Numbered from the stretch's first letter, positions 1-8,482 are shown. The stretch is DNA of 64,000 bases from Pseudooceanicola aestuarii (GCF_010614805.1 NZ_JAAFZC010000001.1:903501-967500); one strand, 5' to 3'. Notes: a model not told the origin generated them from the letters alone. Translations and numbers: made by a program.

Positions 1-455
1 CTCTGCCCATCGGCGCGGCGGAGACGGCCGGCACCCTGCATGACACCCTGTCGGAGATGGGTGCGCGGCTGGTGGTCACCGCCCTCTCCCGGCTGGACAC
101 CCTGACGCCCGTGCCGCAACCCGAGACCGGCGTCACTTACGCGGCCAAGATCGACAAGGCGGAGGCCCGCATCGACTGGTCCCGTCCGGCGGTGGAGATC
201 GACCGCCAGATCCGCGGTCTTGCCCCCTTTCCCGGCGCCTGGACGGAAATCGACACCCGGCGGGTGAAATTTCTGGGGGCCCGCGTGACCACGGGCAGCG
301 GCGCGCCGGGGATGGTCCTGGACGATGCGCTGACCGTCGCCTGCGGCGACGGCGCCGTGCAGATCACCCGCGCCCAGCGCGCGGGAAAATCCGCGCAGGA
401 CACGGAGATCTTCCTGCGCGGGCAGCCTCTGGCCGCCGGCGACAGGTTCGCCTGA
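1..455 (+). CDS. fmt: Methionyl-tRNA formyltransferase, C-terminal part
   Basis: Fmt formylates the methionine on initiator tRNA using 10-formyl-tetrahydrofolate. Only the C-terminal ~150 residues are in the window; the frame is open from base 3 and the start lies before it. The first residues ([14 protein letters not shown]) match the end of the formyltransferase core, and the rest ([13 protein letters not shown], then FPGAWTEI) is the C-terminal tRNA-binding domain. It runs tail to tail with three peptide deformylase genes, 62 bp between stops, so formyl addition and removal are encoded together. The deformylases are on the opposite strand and cannot share its operon. Confidence 0.93.
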   Translation, partial: LPIGAAETAGTLHDTLSEMGARLVVTALSRLDTLTPVPQPETGVTYAAKIDKAEARIDWSRPAVEIDRQIRGLAPFPGAWTEIDTRRVKFLGARVTTGSGAPGMVLDDALTVACGDGAVQITRAQRAGKSAQDTEIFLRGQPLAAGDRFA

Positions 456-517
456 CGAGCGCGTTCGTCGTTGCGGAACATGCGCCGGCGGAGGTAGAGC
501 AGCGCCCCCGGGCGGCC

Positions 518-1015
518 CTACCCGTTCAGCTTGCGCGCCCGGCGCAGCAGGATGTCGCGTTTCATCTTGCTCAGCCGGTCGAAATACATCCGCCCCGCCA
601 GGTGGTCGATCTGGTGCTGAACCGAAGTCGCCCAAAGCCCGACGAAATCGCGATCCTCGATCACCCCGTCCGCATTCAGGAACCGCACGGTCACGGCGCG
701 CGGGCGGGACAGGCGGGCGCTGACGCCGGGCAGGTTGGGGCTTGCCTCCTCATGCTCCCGAAGCTGGGTGGAGGCATGAAGCACCTCCGGATTCGCCATC
801 CGCACCGCCTGACCACGGGCCTCCGACGCATCGACCACGGCCAACCGCAGGGTCACACCGATCTGCGGCGCGGCCAGGCCAACGCCGGGCATCGCCTCCA
901 TCGTGTCGACCATGTCGTCCCAATGGGCGCGGATCTCGTCGGTGATCTCGCTCACCGCCTGCGCGGGACGGCGCAGGCGCGGATCGGGCCAGGGCAGGCA
1001 GACGCGGGCCGTCAT
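518..1015 (-). CDS. Peptide deformylase-like protein, probably inactive
   Basis: This 165-aa protein has the deformylase fold signature GVGLAAPQIG at residues 44-53, but two of the three active-site motifs are broken. The EGCLS motif reads EASPN, so the metal-ligand Cys is Ser92. The HExxH motif reads HQIDH (134-138), so the catalytic Glu is Gln135. Both metal-binding His remain. It is the last gene of a three-paralogue leftward cluster; its ATG overlaps the previous stop by 4 bp, indicating translational coupling. The open frame and intact fold residues suggest a retained pseudoenzyme, perhaps a binding or regulatory partner of the active paralogues; that role is inference. Confidence 0.85.
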   Translation of the reverse strand: MTARVCLPWPDPRLRRPAQAVSEITDEIRAHWDDMVDTMEAMPGVGLAAPQIGVTLRLAVVDASEARGQAVRMANPEVLHASTQLREHEEASPNLPGVSARLSRPRAVTVRFLNADGVIEDRDFVGLWATSVQHQIDHLAGRMYFDRLSKMKRDILLRRARKLNG

Positions 1016-1509
1016 GGCCGGATCCCGTAGGCGGCGTCCAGCGTCGCACGACGGTCGGGCGGCAGGTAGTCAAGGTAAAGCCGTCCCTCCAGGTGGTCGA
1101 ATTCATGCTGGGCGCAGATCGCGTCAAAACCGCTCAGACGGGCTTCCTGCCGGGTCCAGTCCGGGTCGTACCAGCGCAGCGTGATCTCAGCCGGGCGCGG
1201 CACCTCGGCGCTGATACCGGGGATCGACAGGCAGGCTTCCTCTGCCAGGGCGATGGAATCGGAGCGGTCGGTGATCTCCGGGTTCAGGCAGGCGCGCGGG
1301 GTGCGGCTGCCGGTCTTCCAGCCGCAATCCATGACAAAGATCCGTTGCATCACCCCGATCTGCGGTGCGGCCAGCCCCCGGCCGGGTGCGGCATACATCG
1401 TGTCGAACATGTCCACGATCAGCGCGCGGCAATCCAGGCCATGGGGGACCTCGGAACAGGGGCGGGCCAGGCGCGCATCAGGCCAGATCACCAGGGGGCG
1501 TGCGGGCAT
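1012..1509 (-). CDS. def: Peptide deformylase paralogue (second of three)
   Basis: Peptide deformylase removes the formyl group from nascent N-terminal fMet. This 165-aa paralogue keeps all catalytic residues: GRGLAAPQIG (43-52), EACLS with Cys93, and HEFDH (135-139) with Glu136. The Gly-to-Ala change in EGCLS departs from the textbook motif but spares the ligand. It starts 1 bp after the stop of the upstream canonical paralogue and overlaps the downstream degenerate one by 4 bp, so the three look like one transcript. It may serve a subset of nascent chains; that is inference. Confidence 0.88.
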   Translation of the reverse strand: MPARPLVIWPDARLARPCSEVPHGLDCRALIVDMFDTMYAAPGRGLAAPQIGVMQRIFVMDCGWKTGSRTPRACLNPEITDRSDSIALAEEACLSIPGISAEVPRPAEITLRWYDPDWTRQEARLSGFDAICAQHEFDHLEGRLYLDYLPPDRRATLDAAYGIRP

Positions 1510-1510
1510 C

Positions 1511-2029
1511 TCAGTCCCGCGCCTTCTCGCGCTTGAGCTTCTGCATCTTGCGGGTGATCATCTGGCGACGCATCGGCGTCAGGTAATCAATGAACAGCTT
1601 GCCCTCCAGGTGGTCGATCTCGTGCTGCACGCAGGTCGCCCAGAGCGCGCCGAACGTCTCTTCCTGCTCCGCCCCGTTGCGGTCGATCCAGCGCACCGTC
1701 GTCTCTGCCGGGCGGGTGACTTCCGCGTATTGTTCGGGGATGGACAGGCACCCCTCCTCGTAGACCGAGGTTTCCTCGCTCGAGGCGATGACCTGCGGGT
1801 TGAACATCACGTAGGGGCGCGGCGCCTCTCCCTCGTCCTTGACGCAATCCATCACGATCAGGCGGTGGTTCTGGCCGATCTGCGGCGCGGCCAGGCCGAT
1901 GCCCGGTGCGTCATACATTGTCTCCAGCATGTCATCGGCCAGGGCGCGCAGATCGTCGGACAGGTCGGGCACGGGGGCAGCGGCCTTTTTCAGACGGGGA
2001 TCGGGGTGGATCAGGATCGGGCGTATCAT
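1511..2029 (-). CDS. def: Peptide deformylase, canonical
   Basis: This is the canonical deformylase of the cluster, 172 aa from the ATG at 2029 (MIRPILIHPDPRL). The frame is open further upstream, but this start gives the normal N-terminus. All motifs are intact: GIGLAAPQIG (43-52), EGCLS with Cys94, and HEIDH (136-140) with Glu137. A basic C-terminal tail (KMQKLKREKARD) is typical of bacterial PDFs. It is the first gene of the three-gene leftward cluster and is divergent from the PLP enzyme gene, with a 119-bp gap that should hold both promoters. Confidence 0.95.
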   Translation of the reverse strand: MIRPILIHPDPRLKKAAAPVPDLSDDLRALADDMLETMYDAPGIGLAAPQIGQNHRLIVMDCVKDEGEAPRPYVMFNPQVIASSEETSVYEEGCLSIPEQYAEVTRPAETTVRWIDRNGAEQEETFGALWATCVQHEIDHLEGKLFIDYLTPMRRQMITRKMQKLKREKARD

Positions 2030-2148
2030 GGCCACCATGTAGGCGATGCCCCGCAGCGGCGCAATATCGGCGCAAGACGGCGTGGCGGGGGGACTTGCAC
2101 TTGCCCGCCTGTCGGCTAGCGTCTGGCCAAGAACAAGGGAACCGACAC

Positions 2149-3321
2149 ATGAACTTTGACGAACTGATCGACCGGCGCGGCACGCATTCGGCCAAGTGGG
2201 ACAACCTTCAGCAATATTACGACCTGTCACCCGACGACGGACTGGCGATGTGGGTGGCGGACATGGATTTCCGCCCGCCCGCCGCTGTGCAGCGCCGTCT
2301 GGAGGAAGTGATGGCGGGCGGCATCTACGGCTATTTCGGCAACCCTTCGCCCTATATCGATGCGATCTGCTGGTGGATGCAGAACCGGCACGGCTGGAGC
2401 GTCGATCCCGCCGCGATCTTTACCACCCACGGCCTGGTCAACGGCACCGGCATGTGCGTCGATGCCTATACCGCGCCAGGTGACGGGATCGTCATGTTCA
2501 CGCCCATCTACCACGCCTTTTTCCGGGTGATCGAGGCCGCGGGCCGGCGCGTCGTGGAATGCCCCATGGCGTTGAACGACGGGCGCTATACTCTGGATTT
2601 CGACGCCTATGACGCGATGATGGACGGGTCGGAGAAGATGATTGTCTTCTGCTCGCCGCACAATCCCGGCGGTCGCGTCTGGACGCAGGCGGAATTGACC
2701 CGGCTGGCAGATTTCGCCCGGCGCCACGACCTGCTGATCGTGTCGGACGAGATTCACCATGACCTGGTCTTTCCCGATCAGAAACACATCCCCCTGGCCG
2801 TCGCCGCGCCGGAGATCGCCGACCGGCTGATCATGATGTCCGCGACCACCAAGACGTTCAACATGGCCGGGTGCCACACCGGCAACGTCATCATCCCCGA
2901 TGCGGAGCTGCGCAAACCTTTTGCCGCCCGGATGGCCGCACTTGGCATTTCGCCCAATTCCTTTGGCCTGCACATGGTAGAGGCCGCCTATTCCGAGGAC
3001 GGTGCCCAATGGGTCGATGCGCTGATGGCCTATCTCGACGGCAATCGCCGTATTCTGGACGAGGGGCTGAACGCCATCCCGGGCCTGAAATCCATGCCGC
3101 TCGAAGGCACCTACCTGGCCTGGGTGGATTTCTCCGGTACCGGCATGTCCCCGGAGGAAGTAAAGTCCCGCATCCTGAAGGACGCCCGGATCGCGGTGAA
3201 TTACGGCCAGACTTTCGGCAAGGGCGGCGAAGGGTTCCAGCGTTTCAATTTCGCCACCCCTCGCGCCCGTATCGAACAGGCGGTGGAGCGGATGCAGAAA
3301 GCGTTCGGCGACTTGCAGTGA
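2149..3321 (+). CDS. patB: PatB/MalY-type PLP-dependent C-S lyase / aminotransferase
   Basis: This 390-aa fold-type I PLP enzyme resembles the PatB/MalY cystathionine beta-lyase family. The N-terminal MWVADMDF (34-41) is a family hallmark; HNPGGRVW lies at 171-178 and the PLP lysine is probably Lys235 in SATTKTFN. The start at 2149 follows a purine-rich SD (aaggga); an upstream extension in the same frame is not needed for the fold. Members cleave cystathionine or other S-conjugates to thiol, pyruvate and ammonia; the substrate cannot be read from sequence. A GC-rich hairpin begins at the stop codon. No neighbouring sulfur genes are visible. Confidence 0.88.
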   Translation: MNFDELIDRRGTHSAKWDNLQQYYDLSPDDGLAMWVADMDFRPPAAVQRRLEEVMAGGIYGYFGNPSPYIDAICWWMQNRHGWSVDPAAIFTTHGLVNGTGMCVDAYTAPGDGIVMFTPIYHAFFRVIEAAGRRVVECPMALNDGRYTLDFDAYDAMMDGSEKMIVFCSPHNPGGRVWTQAELTRLADFARRHDLLIVSDEIHHDLVFPDQKHIPLAVAAPEIADRLIMMSATTKTFNMAGCHTGNVIIPDAELRKPFAARMAALGISPNSFGLHMVEAAYSEDGAQWVDALMAYLDGNRRILDEGLNAIPGLKSMPLEGTYLAWVDFSGTGMSPEEVKSRILKDARIAVNYGQTFGKGGEGFQRFNFATPRARIEQAVERMQKAFGDLQ

Positions 3322-3345
3322 TCGGCCCAGGCGGCAGGGGCCGAT
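3321..3345 (+). terminator. Hairpin after patB
   Basis: ATCGGCCC (3321-3328) and GGGGCCGAT (3337-3345) form a GC-rich stem with an 8-nt loop immediately after the patB stop. Only three T follow, so termination may be weak. Confidence 0.45.
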
Positions 3346-3523
3346 TTCCCCTGCAACAGGGTCTTGTGCAGGCTCTGTTACAGGGTCTGACAAGAGTCTG
3401 TCATTGAAGTTTGCCGGCTGCCGCACCCTGCGGTCGGAGTAGGCCGCGCCACGGGTGGCTCCCCTTGTACAGAGACTGTATCAGGGTCTGATAAAGGGGG
3501 GTTCGCGCAGCTCGGTCCGGGCC
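3346..3523. other. Intergenic region with short CAGGGTCT repeats
   Basis: This gap between patB and the convergent phosphoesterase gene carries three direct copies of CAGGGTCT (3357, 3381 and 3482), embedded in longer similar stretches such as gttacagggtctgac and gtatcagggtctgat. I see no gene here. Confidence 0.4.
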
Positions 3524-4339
3524 CTAGCCGGTGGCGCCGGACAAGGCGCGGCGTGGTCCCTGGCGGGTCCAGCCTTCGGCGCCACGGTGATAGCGCGCCG
3601 CCTCCCGCGGGGCAAAACGTCCGCCGTCCGCCGCCCAGGCGGTGACTTCGACCCGCCCCGGCGCGCAATCCAGCACGTTGAAGGTGTTCATCTCGCCGCG
3701 CAGGCGGGTCGACAATCCGGTGCCCGCCTGCACGAACAACAGCCCCGGCTGCGCCGTGAACGGCCGCGCCTCGGTCTGGTGCAAATGGCCCGAAAGCACC
3801 ACGTCCGTGCCGCATTCGGACAGATCCCGCAGCGCGGCGCGGGCGCCTTTCATCAGCCGCTTTTCCACCCCCGGCCCGTGTTCGAGCGGATGATGCAGCA
3901 CCGCCACGCACAGCCGGCCCCCGGTCACGTCGAAGCTGTCGCAGACCCGCCGCACCGTGCGGGGCGAAAACCGCCCGCGCTGCCAGGAGAACCTGTTGAC
4001 CGTGTTCACCCCCACCACCGCCAGCGTGTCGTCCAGATGGCCCGGCTCCAGCTCCCGGTTGATATGGCGGCGATAGCGGTGAAAGGGGCGCAGGAAACGC
4101 AGGAACAGGTTGTCCAGCGGCGTGTCGTGATTGCCCGGCACCACCAGTACGGGGGCGGTGATGCGGTCGATCAGGGCGCGGGCCTTTTGGAACTGGCTGA
4201 CCCGCGCACGCTGCGTCAGATCGCCGGAAATCACGACCAGGTCCGGCGCGTTGCGGTCGATGGCGCGCAGCAGAGGTTCGACCAGTCCCGGATCGGCGCG
4301 ACCGAAATGCAGATCGGACAGATGCAGGATCCGTTTCAC
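3524..4339 (-). CDS. Calcineurin-like metallophosphoesterase
   Basis: This is a di-metal phosphoesterase of the calcineurin/Icc-like superfamily, 271 aa from the GTG at 4339. Motifs appear in order: DLHFGR, GDLT, GNHD, a central HHP and GHLH. The GTG start is chosen because gggaga lies 6 nt upstream and the protein then begins with the family-typical KRILHLSDLHFG. An in-frame ATG at 4372 overlapping the upstream stop by 4 bp would add 11 residues. It follows a lipid kinase gene in the same transcript, so a membrane-phosphate role is possible but inferred. Confidence 0.85.
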   Translation of the reverse strand: MKRILHLSDLHFGRADPGLVEPLLRAIDRNAPDLVVISGDLTQRARVSQFQKARALIDRITAPVLVVPGNHDTPLDNLFLRFLRPFHRYRRHINRELEPGHLDDTLAVVGVNTVNRFSWQRGRFSPRTVRRVCDSFDVTGGRLCVAVLHHPLEHGPGVEKRLMKGARAALRDLSECGTDVVLSGHLHQTEARPFTAQPGLLFVQAGTGLSTRLRGEMNTFNVLDCAPGRVEVTAWAADGGRFAPREAARYHRGAEGWTRQGPRRALSGATG

Positions 4340-4368
4340 AGGCGTCTCCCTTTGCGCTGCCGGCCTTC

Positions 4369-5358
4369 TCATGCGGCGGTCTGCGCGCCGCCGTCGGATG
4401 GGCGCGCCTGCGGGTCGGGCAGCATGATACGCAACGTATCCTGCGTCATGTGGAACCGAAAGGGCGCGCGGGCGCGGGTCTTTTCGCCGTCAAATGCGAC
4501 CAGGGTATGTTTGCTGCCCGTCTCGACGCTGAGGTCACTGGCCGGGATCAGCGCGTAGTCGCGCCCCGGCCGCATCTGCCGGGTCACGAGCCGCCAGGCC
4601 AGGCGAAACAGTTTCCAGCGGGTGTCGCCGCGCCCGATCAGCACGGCAAAGGCATCATCGTGGATCGCCGCCTCGCCCTTCAGGTCGAACAGGTCCAGCT
4701 GATAGGCCGACCGGGCCACGAAGAGCAGCGGTGTGCGATAGGCCAGGGTGTCGCCGTTCACCGTGATGCGCAGGCGCATTGGCCGCTGAAACCGCAGAAA
4801 GGTCTTGGCCACCGACCAATGCGCCATGATCCGGCGACGGCCCCAGCGACGGTAGATGCTTTCACGTTCCTTCAGGATCGCCGGGTAGACCCCCAGGCTG
4901 GCATTGTTCAGGAACACCTGGCCGTTCACCATGCCGATGCGGATATCGTGGGGCTGACCGCAGATGACGGCGCGCGCGGCATCCTCTGGTGTCTCCGACA
5001 GGCCCAGGCCGCGCGCGAAGAAGTTGAACGTGCCCAGCGGCAGCACACCCATGGCGCAGGGCTTGCCCAGCATCGCCTGCGCGACCGCCATCGCGGTCCC
5101 GTCGCCGCCGGCTGCGACGATGCAATCCGCCCCCTCCGCGATCGCCGCCGCCACCAACGGTTCGGGATCGCTGCCCGGTGTCCAATACACGATTCGCGCA
5201 CGATCCGGCCCCATGGCCTGTACCGCGCGGTCGATGGCCTGGGCATCGCGGCTGTTGGTGCCCGAATCGCGATTGGCCAGCAACACGATCTGGCGCGGCC
5301 CCAACGCCGAATCCGGGCGGGCGGGGGGGGTATCGGCCAATGGGGAGGAACCGTCCAT
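4369..5358 (-). CDS. Diacylglycerol/lipid kinase family protein (YegS-like)
   Basis: This 329-aa protein carries the DAG-kinase catalytic domain. The nucleotide-binding GGDGT is near residue 84 and is followed by GVLPLGTFNFFAR, the phosphate and metal loop typical of bacterial YegS/DgkB-like lipid kinases. An NNASLG segment in the middle is also conserved. It probably phosphorylates a membrane lipid head group at the cytoplasmic face; the lipid is unknown. It is first in a two-gene leftward unit with the phosphoesterase. The N-terminal ~20 residues are Pro/Asp-rich and variable, so the exact start is less certain. Confidence 0.87.
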   Translation of the reverse strand: MDGSSPLADTPPARPDSALGPRQIVLLANRDSGTNSRDAQAIDRAVQAMGPDRARIVYWTPGSDPEPLVAAAIAEGADCIVAAGGDGTAMAVAQAMLGKPCAMGVLPLGTFNFFARGLGLSETPEDAARAVICGQPHDIRIGMVNGQVFLNNASLGVYPAILKERESIYRRWGRRRIMAHWSVAKTFLRFQRPMRLRITVNGDTLAYRTPLLFVARSAYQLDLFDLKGEAAIHDDAFAVLIGRGDTRWKLFRLAWRLVTRQMRPGRDYALIPASDLSVETGSKHTLVAFDGEKTRARAPFRFHMTQDTLRIMLPDPQARPSDGGAQTAA

Positions 5359-5476
5359 GATCTGCCTTCCGCGTTACCGGGTCTTGCCCGTCCTGCGTCA
5401 ACGCCGTGGTGACGTGTTCGGTTGCACCGGGCGGGCGCCGCTGTGGAAATGCGGCGGACAAGGTAGTCGGCGCGCG

Positions 5477-5506
5477 AAAAAAATGGCGCGGCCAAAGCCG
5501 CGCCAT
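5477..5506 (-). terminator. Rho-independent terminator after hsp20
   Basis: Perfect 10-bp arms ATGGCGCGGC (5483-5492) and GCCGCGCCAT (5497-5506) with a 4-nt loop. On the minus strand the stem is followed by seven T, ending the hsp20 transcript. Confidence 0.9.
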
Positions 5507-5539
5507 CTGAGAAACGAGGGTTGTCCTGGTCTGTCGGCT

Positions 5540-6004
5540 TTACGCCCTGGCGGTTTCAATCGCCTTTGCTTCGACCGTATCGCCCTTGGCGATCTCGATG
5601 CGGCGGGGCTTCAGCGCCTCGGGCACCTCGCGGGCCAGGTCGACATGCAGCATACCGTCGACATGGGTGGCGCCGGTGACCTTGACGTGATCCGCCAGAT
5701 GGAAGCGCCGTTCAAAGGCGCGCGTCGCGATGCCGCGATGCAGGTAGGTCCGGGGGGTCTCCTCCTCGGCCTTGCGAGCCGAGACGACCAGCGCCTTTTC
5801 CTTGACCTCGACCGTCAGGTCCGCGTCGGTGAACCCGGCGACGGCGATCGAGATACGATATGCATCTTCGGCGGTTTTCTCAATGTTGTAAGGCGGATAG
5901 GTGGTTTGACTGATATCGTTGGTCAGCACCCGATCCATCATGTCGGCGATCTGGTCGAACCCGACGGTGGCACGGTACAGGGGGGCGAAATCAAGATTAC
6001 GCAT
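5540..6004 (-). CDS. Small heat shock protein Hsp20 (IbpA-like)
   Basis: This is an alpha-crystallin-family chaperone of 154 aa that holds unfolding proteins for refolding by DnaK/ClpB. The N-terminus (MRNLDFAPLYRATVGFD) is typical of proteobacterial IbpA. The crystallin core runs from about residue 38 (PPYNIEKTAEDAYRI) to about 135 and includes GIATRAFERRFHL. The gene is monocistronic, with a strong terminator after it. Two signs indicate heat regulation at both levels: a sigma-32-like promoter at 6108-6138 and a ROSE-like hairpin at 6013-6029 that pairs with its Shine-Dalgarno sequence. Confidence 0.93.
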   Translation of the reverse strand: MRNLDFAPLYRATVGFDQIADMMDRVLTNDISQTTYPPYNIEKTAEDAYRISIAVAGFTDADLTVEVKEKALVVSARKAEEETPRTYLHRGIATRAFERRFHLADHVKVTGATHVDGMLHVDLAREVPEALKPRRIEIAKGDTVEAKAIETARA

Positions 6005-6012
6005 GTCTCATC

Positions 6013-6029
6013 ATCCTTCGCAAAGCGAT
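6013..6029 (-). promoter_or_regulatory. ROSE-type RNA thermometer hairpin upstream of hsp20
   Basis: The mRNA reads AUCGCUUUGCGAAGGAU, ending 8 nt before the ATG. A-U, U-A, C-G, then C-G, U-A, U-A pairs form around a single unpaired G, closing a UGCG loop. The anti-SD strand contains UCGCU, matching the UYGCU hallmark of ROSE elements, and its partner is the SD AAGGAU. The leader from the predicted promoter is about 100 nt, the usual ROSE length. Confidence 0.75.
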
Positions 6030-6107
6030 AACAAGTTGAGGTAGCGACCCTCCCACCATGGGACGGGCCGGATTGGACAGGGCCCGCATCGGGCGCCCTG
6101 ATGAGAC

Positions 6108-6138
6108 AAAGGTGGGAAAACCCGCGCCTTGTTTCAAG
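6108..6138 (-). promoter_or_regulatory. RpoH (sigma-32) type promoter of hsp20
   Basis: On the minus strand, CTTGAAA (6138-6132) is a perfect -35 heat-shock element. It is followed after 14 bp by TCCCACCTTT (6117-6108), resembling the CCCAT-type -10. Position and context (hsp20) support it; no transcript start is known. Confidence 0.65.
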
Positions 6139-6261
6139 GGGCGTCTGACGGGTTGCGAAGCGGGGGCGGGTTTCAGCTGGCAGACACCGGCCCGGAGGGC
6201 GGATCGACGCCGAGCGGCCCGCCGCGCCCGCGACAAGTGCCGCCAGGTCAATGCAGAAGGT

Positions 6262-7092
6262 TCAATTGTCCGGCGTGATGAACTTGGCGCCCGTACTGTT
6301 GCGTCCACCGCCCACCTGGATGCGCCGGACACCTGGCGTCAGCTGGTTCCGGGGGGTCAGGCCACTGTCCAGCTGGCCCTTCATCACCTTGATCTGGCGG
6401 TCCAGTTCAGAGCCCAACGCGACGCGCTGACCCTCGACCTCCGCCTTGGCGGAGACGACGGAGACGATCATAGGAACCCCGCCGAAAAAGCTGAAGATCG
6501 GCGCGCCGGAGGAGCCGTAATCGACATCGCAGGAGGTGACCAGAACCCCCTGCTGCGCCGCGATCACGCCGCAGGTGGTTTCCAGCGACGGCGCGTCGGC
6601 GCGGTCGTGGGCATAGGAGACGACGCCCACGGGATCGCCGCTGCGCGGGGTCGGCGCCATGCGAAAGGGCGCGATATTGGGCTGGCGGATGGGGTGGTAC
6701 AGTTCCAGCAGGGCGATGTCGTGGCGCACCCGCTCGGGCGAGACGTCGGTTCCGAATTCGTAATCGGGATGCAGCACGGCACGGCGCACGTTGCGATAGG
6801 CATCGGCCCGTCCGTTGCGCACCCCGGCCTGGAATTCGATCTGGTCGGGGGTGAACCGTTCGCCGGTGCTGCGGTCGAACATGCAATGCGCCGCCGTCAG
6901 CACCAGCGCCGGTTCGATCAGCGCACCGGTGCAAAATCCGCGCCCGTCCAGGTCCAGGCGGCCGACGGCCTCCCAGCCGCGACTGTCTATGCCGGTGTCC
7001 AGACGCTTCAGCCCGGATTGCGCCAGGACTGTGCCGCCACCGGGCAGGGCAAACAGAACCGCGAGGGCGACACGATGGAGCAAGGACAGCAT
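6262..7092 (-). CDS. Secreted trypsin-like serine protease
   Basis: This chymotrypsin-fold (S1-like) protease has 276 aa from the ATG at 7092. That start yields a signal peptide (HRVALAVLFALPGGG, cleavage near AQS-G), whereas the longer frame does not. The triad is clear: His69 in LTAAHC, Asp125 in HDIALLEL, and Ser195 in GSSGAP. Cysteines at 54, 70, 174 and 188 could form the usual disulfides. It probably acts in the periplasm or outside the cell. It stands alone between hsp20 and the glc operon; proximity to hsp20 does not prove a stress role. Confidence 0.87.
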   Translation of the reverse strand: MLSLLHRVALAVLFALPGGGTVLAQSGLKRLDTGIDSRGWEAVGRLDLDGRGFCTGALIEPALVLTAAHCMFDRSTGERFTPDQIEFQAGVRNGRADAYRNVRRAVLHPDYEFGTDVSPERVRHDIALLELYHPIRQPNIAPFRMAPTPRSGDPVGVVSYAHDRADAPSLETTCGVIAAQQGVLVTSCDVDYGSSGAPIFSFFGGVPMIVSVVSAKAEVEGQRVALGSELDRQIKVMKGQLDSGLTPRNQLTPGVRRIQVGGGRNSTGAKFITPDN

Positions 7093-7150
7093 TCGGCAGG
7101 GCCTCGGGTTGCGACGGGTCTGGCCATACTGACGGCGCAGCAGGGCGAAA

Positions 7151-8482
7151 TTAGGGCGCAGGCCAGAATTCCCGCGCGTCACCCTCCCCGTTACCCAGCG
7201 CAGGCGGGCGCGGCCCGCCGCTGGCCCAATCCAGCAGCTCGACACTGTGTACCACCGGCACCCCGGTACCGGACCCGATCTGCATCATGCAGCCAATGTT
7301 CCCGGCGGCGATCACATCGGGGGTCAGTGCCTCCAGCGTGTTGACCTTGCGGGCCTTCAACTGGCCGGAAATCTCCGGCTGCATCAGGTTGTAAGTCCCG
7401 GCAGAACCGCAGCACAGATGCGCATCGGCGGGCACCATCACGGCAAAACCGGCGCGGGCCAGCAGATCCTTGGGCGCCTGGGTGACCTTTTGCCCGTGTT
7501 GCAGAGAACAGGCGGCGTGATAGGCGACACGCATCCCGGCAGCCTCCGGCCGGGGAGGGGGCAGGTCCAGGCGGGTCAGCAGTTCGGTGATGTCCATGGC
7601 GCGGTCTGCCACCGCCTGCGCCTGTTCGGCCAGCGGATCGTTGCGGAACATATGGCCGTAATCCTTCACCGTGGTGCCGCAGCCGGAGGTGTTGATCACG
7701 ATCGCATCCAGCCCATCGCCCGCGATCTCTGCCGTCCAGGCGCGAATATTGGCGGCGGCGCTGGCATGCGCCTGCGCCTCCTTGCCCATGTGATGAGTCA
7801 GCGCCCCGCAGCACCCCGCCCCCCGCGCCACCACGACTTCGCATCCCAACCGGGTCAGCAGGCGGATCGTGGCGTCGTTGATATCGGTGTTCAGCGCCTT
7901 CTGCGCACAGCCCGTCATCAGCGCGACGCGCATCCGGCGCGGCGCCTGGCGGGGGGCAAAGCTTTGCGGATCATCGTTGCGCGACACCGGCGGCAGGCGA
8001 CGCGGAGCCATGTCCAGCATCGCGCGAACCCGCGCATCCGGAATCATCCGCCGCACCGGCCGCGCGATCCGGGCGCCCAGCAGCGCCAGCCGGAACCGCA
8101 TCGGATGCGGCAGTACCCAGGCCAGCACGGCCCGCAGGGCCCGGTCCGACAGGGGGCGCCTGTAATTCTGTTCGATATAGGCGCGGGCGTGATCGACCAG
8201 ATGCATGTAGTGCACGCCCGACGGGCAAGTCGTCATGCAGGCCAGGCAGGACAGGCAGCGATCGACGTGCTGCACCGTCTTGGCATCCGGTGTGCGATCG
8301 TTCTCCAGCATGTCCTTGATCAGGTAGATGCGGCCACGCGGGCTGTCCAGCTCGTCGCCCAGCACCTGGTAGGTGGGACAGGTCGCGGTGCAGAACCCGC
8401 AATGCACGCAGGCGCGCAGGATCTCGTTCGCCCGTTCGGTGCCGGGATCTTGCAGCTGTTCGGGAGTGAATTGGGTCTGCAT
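7151..8482 (-). CDS. glcF: Glycolate oxidase iron-sulfur subunit
   Basis: GlcF passes electrons from the flavin subunits of glycolate oxidase to the respiratory chain. The 443-aa protein has two [4Fe-4S] ferredoxin motifs near the N-terminus: CVHCGFCTATCP (Cys25/28/31/35) and CLSCLACMTTCP (Cys76/79/82/86). Two CCG-type cysteine-rich modules follow (GCCGALTHH and LCCGSAGTYNLMQ). The ATG at 8482 shares its A with the TGA of the small membrane protein before it. It is the last gene of glcD-glcE-orf-glcF. Confidence 0.95.
   Translation of the reverse strand: MQTQFTPEQLQDPGTERANEILRACVHCGFCTATCPTYQVLGDELDSPRGRIYLIKDMLENDRTPDAKTVQHVDRCLSCLACMTTCPSGVHYMHLVDHARAYIEQNYRRPLSDRALRAVLAWVLPHPMRFRLALLGARIARPVRRMIPDARVRAMLDMAPRRLPPVSRNDDPQSFAPRQAPRRMRVALMTGCAQKALNTDINDATIRLLTRLGCEVVVARGAGCCGALTHHMGKEAQAHASAAANIRAWTAEIAGDGLDAIVINTSGCGTTVKDYGHMFRNDPLAEQAQAVADRAMDITELLTRLDLPPPRPEAAGMRVAYHAACSLQHGQKVTQAPKDLLARAGFAVMVPADAHLCCGSAGTYNLMQPEISGQLKARKVNTLEALTPDVIAAGNIGCMMQIGSGTGVPVVHSVELLDWASGGPRPPALGNGEGDAREFWPAP

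Noticed and set aside
2227-3426. Long antisense frames over real genes (2227-3426, 49816-52275, 39171-40754, 16083-17651 and others)
   Set aside because: They result from high GC and third-position bias and carry no recognisable domain; the sense genes do.
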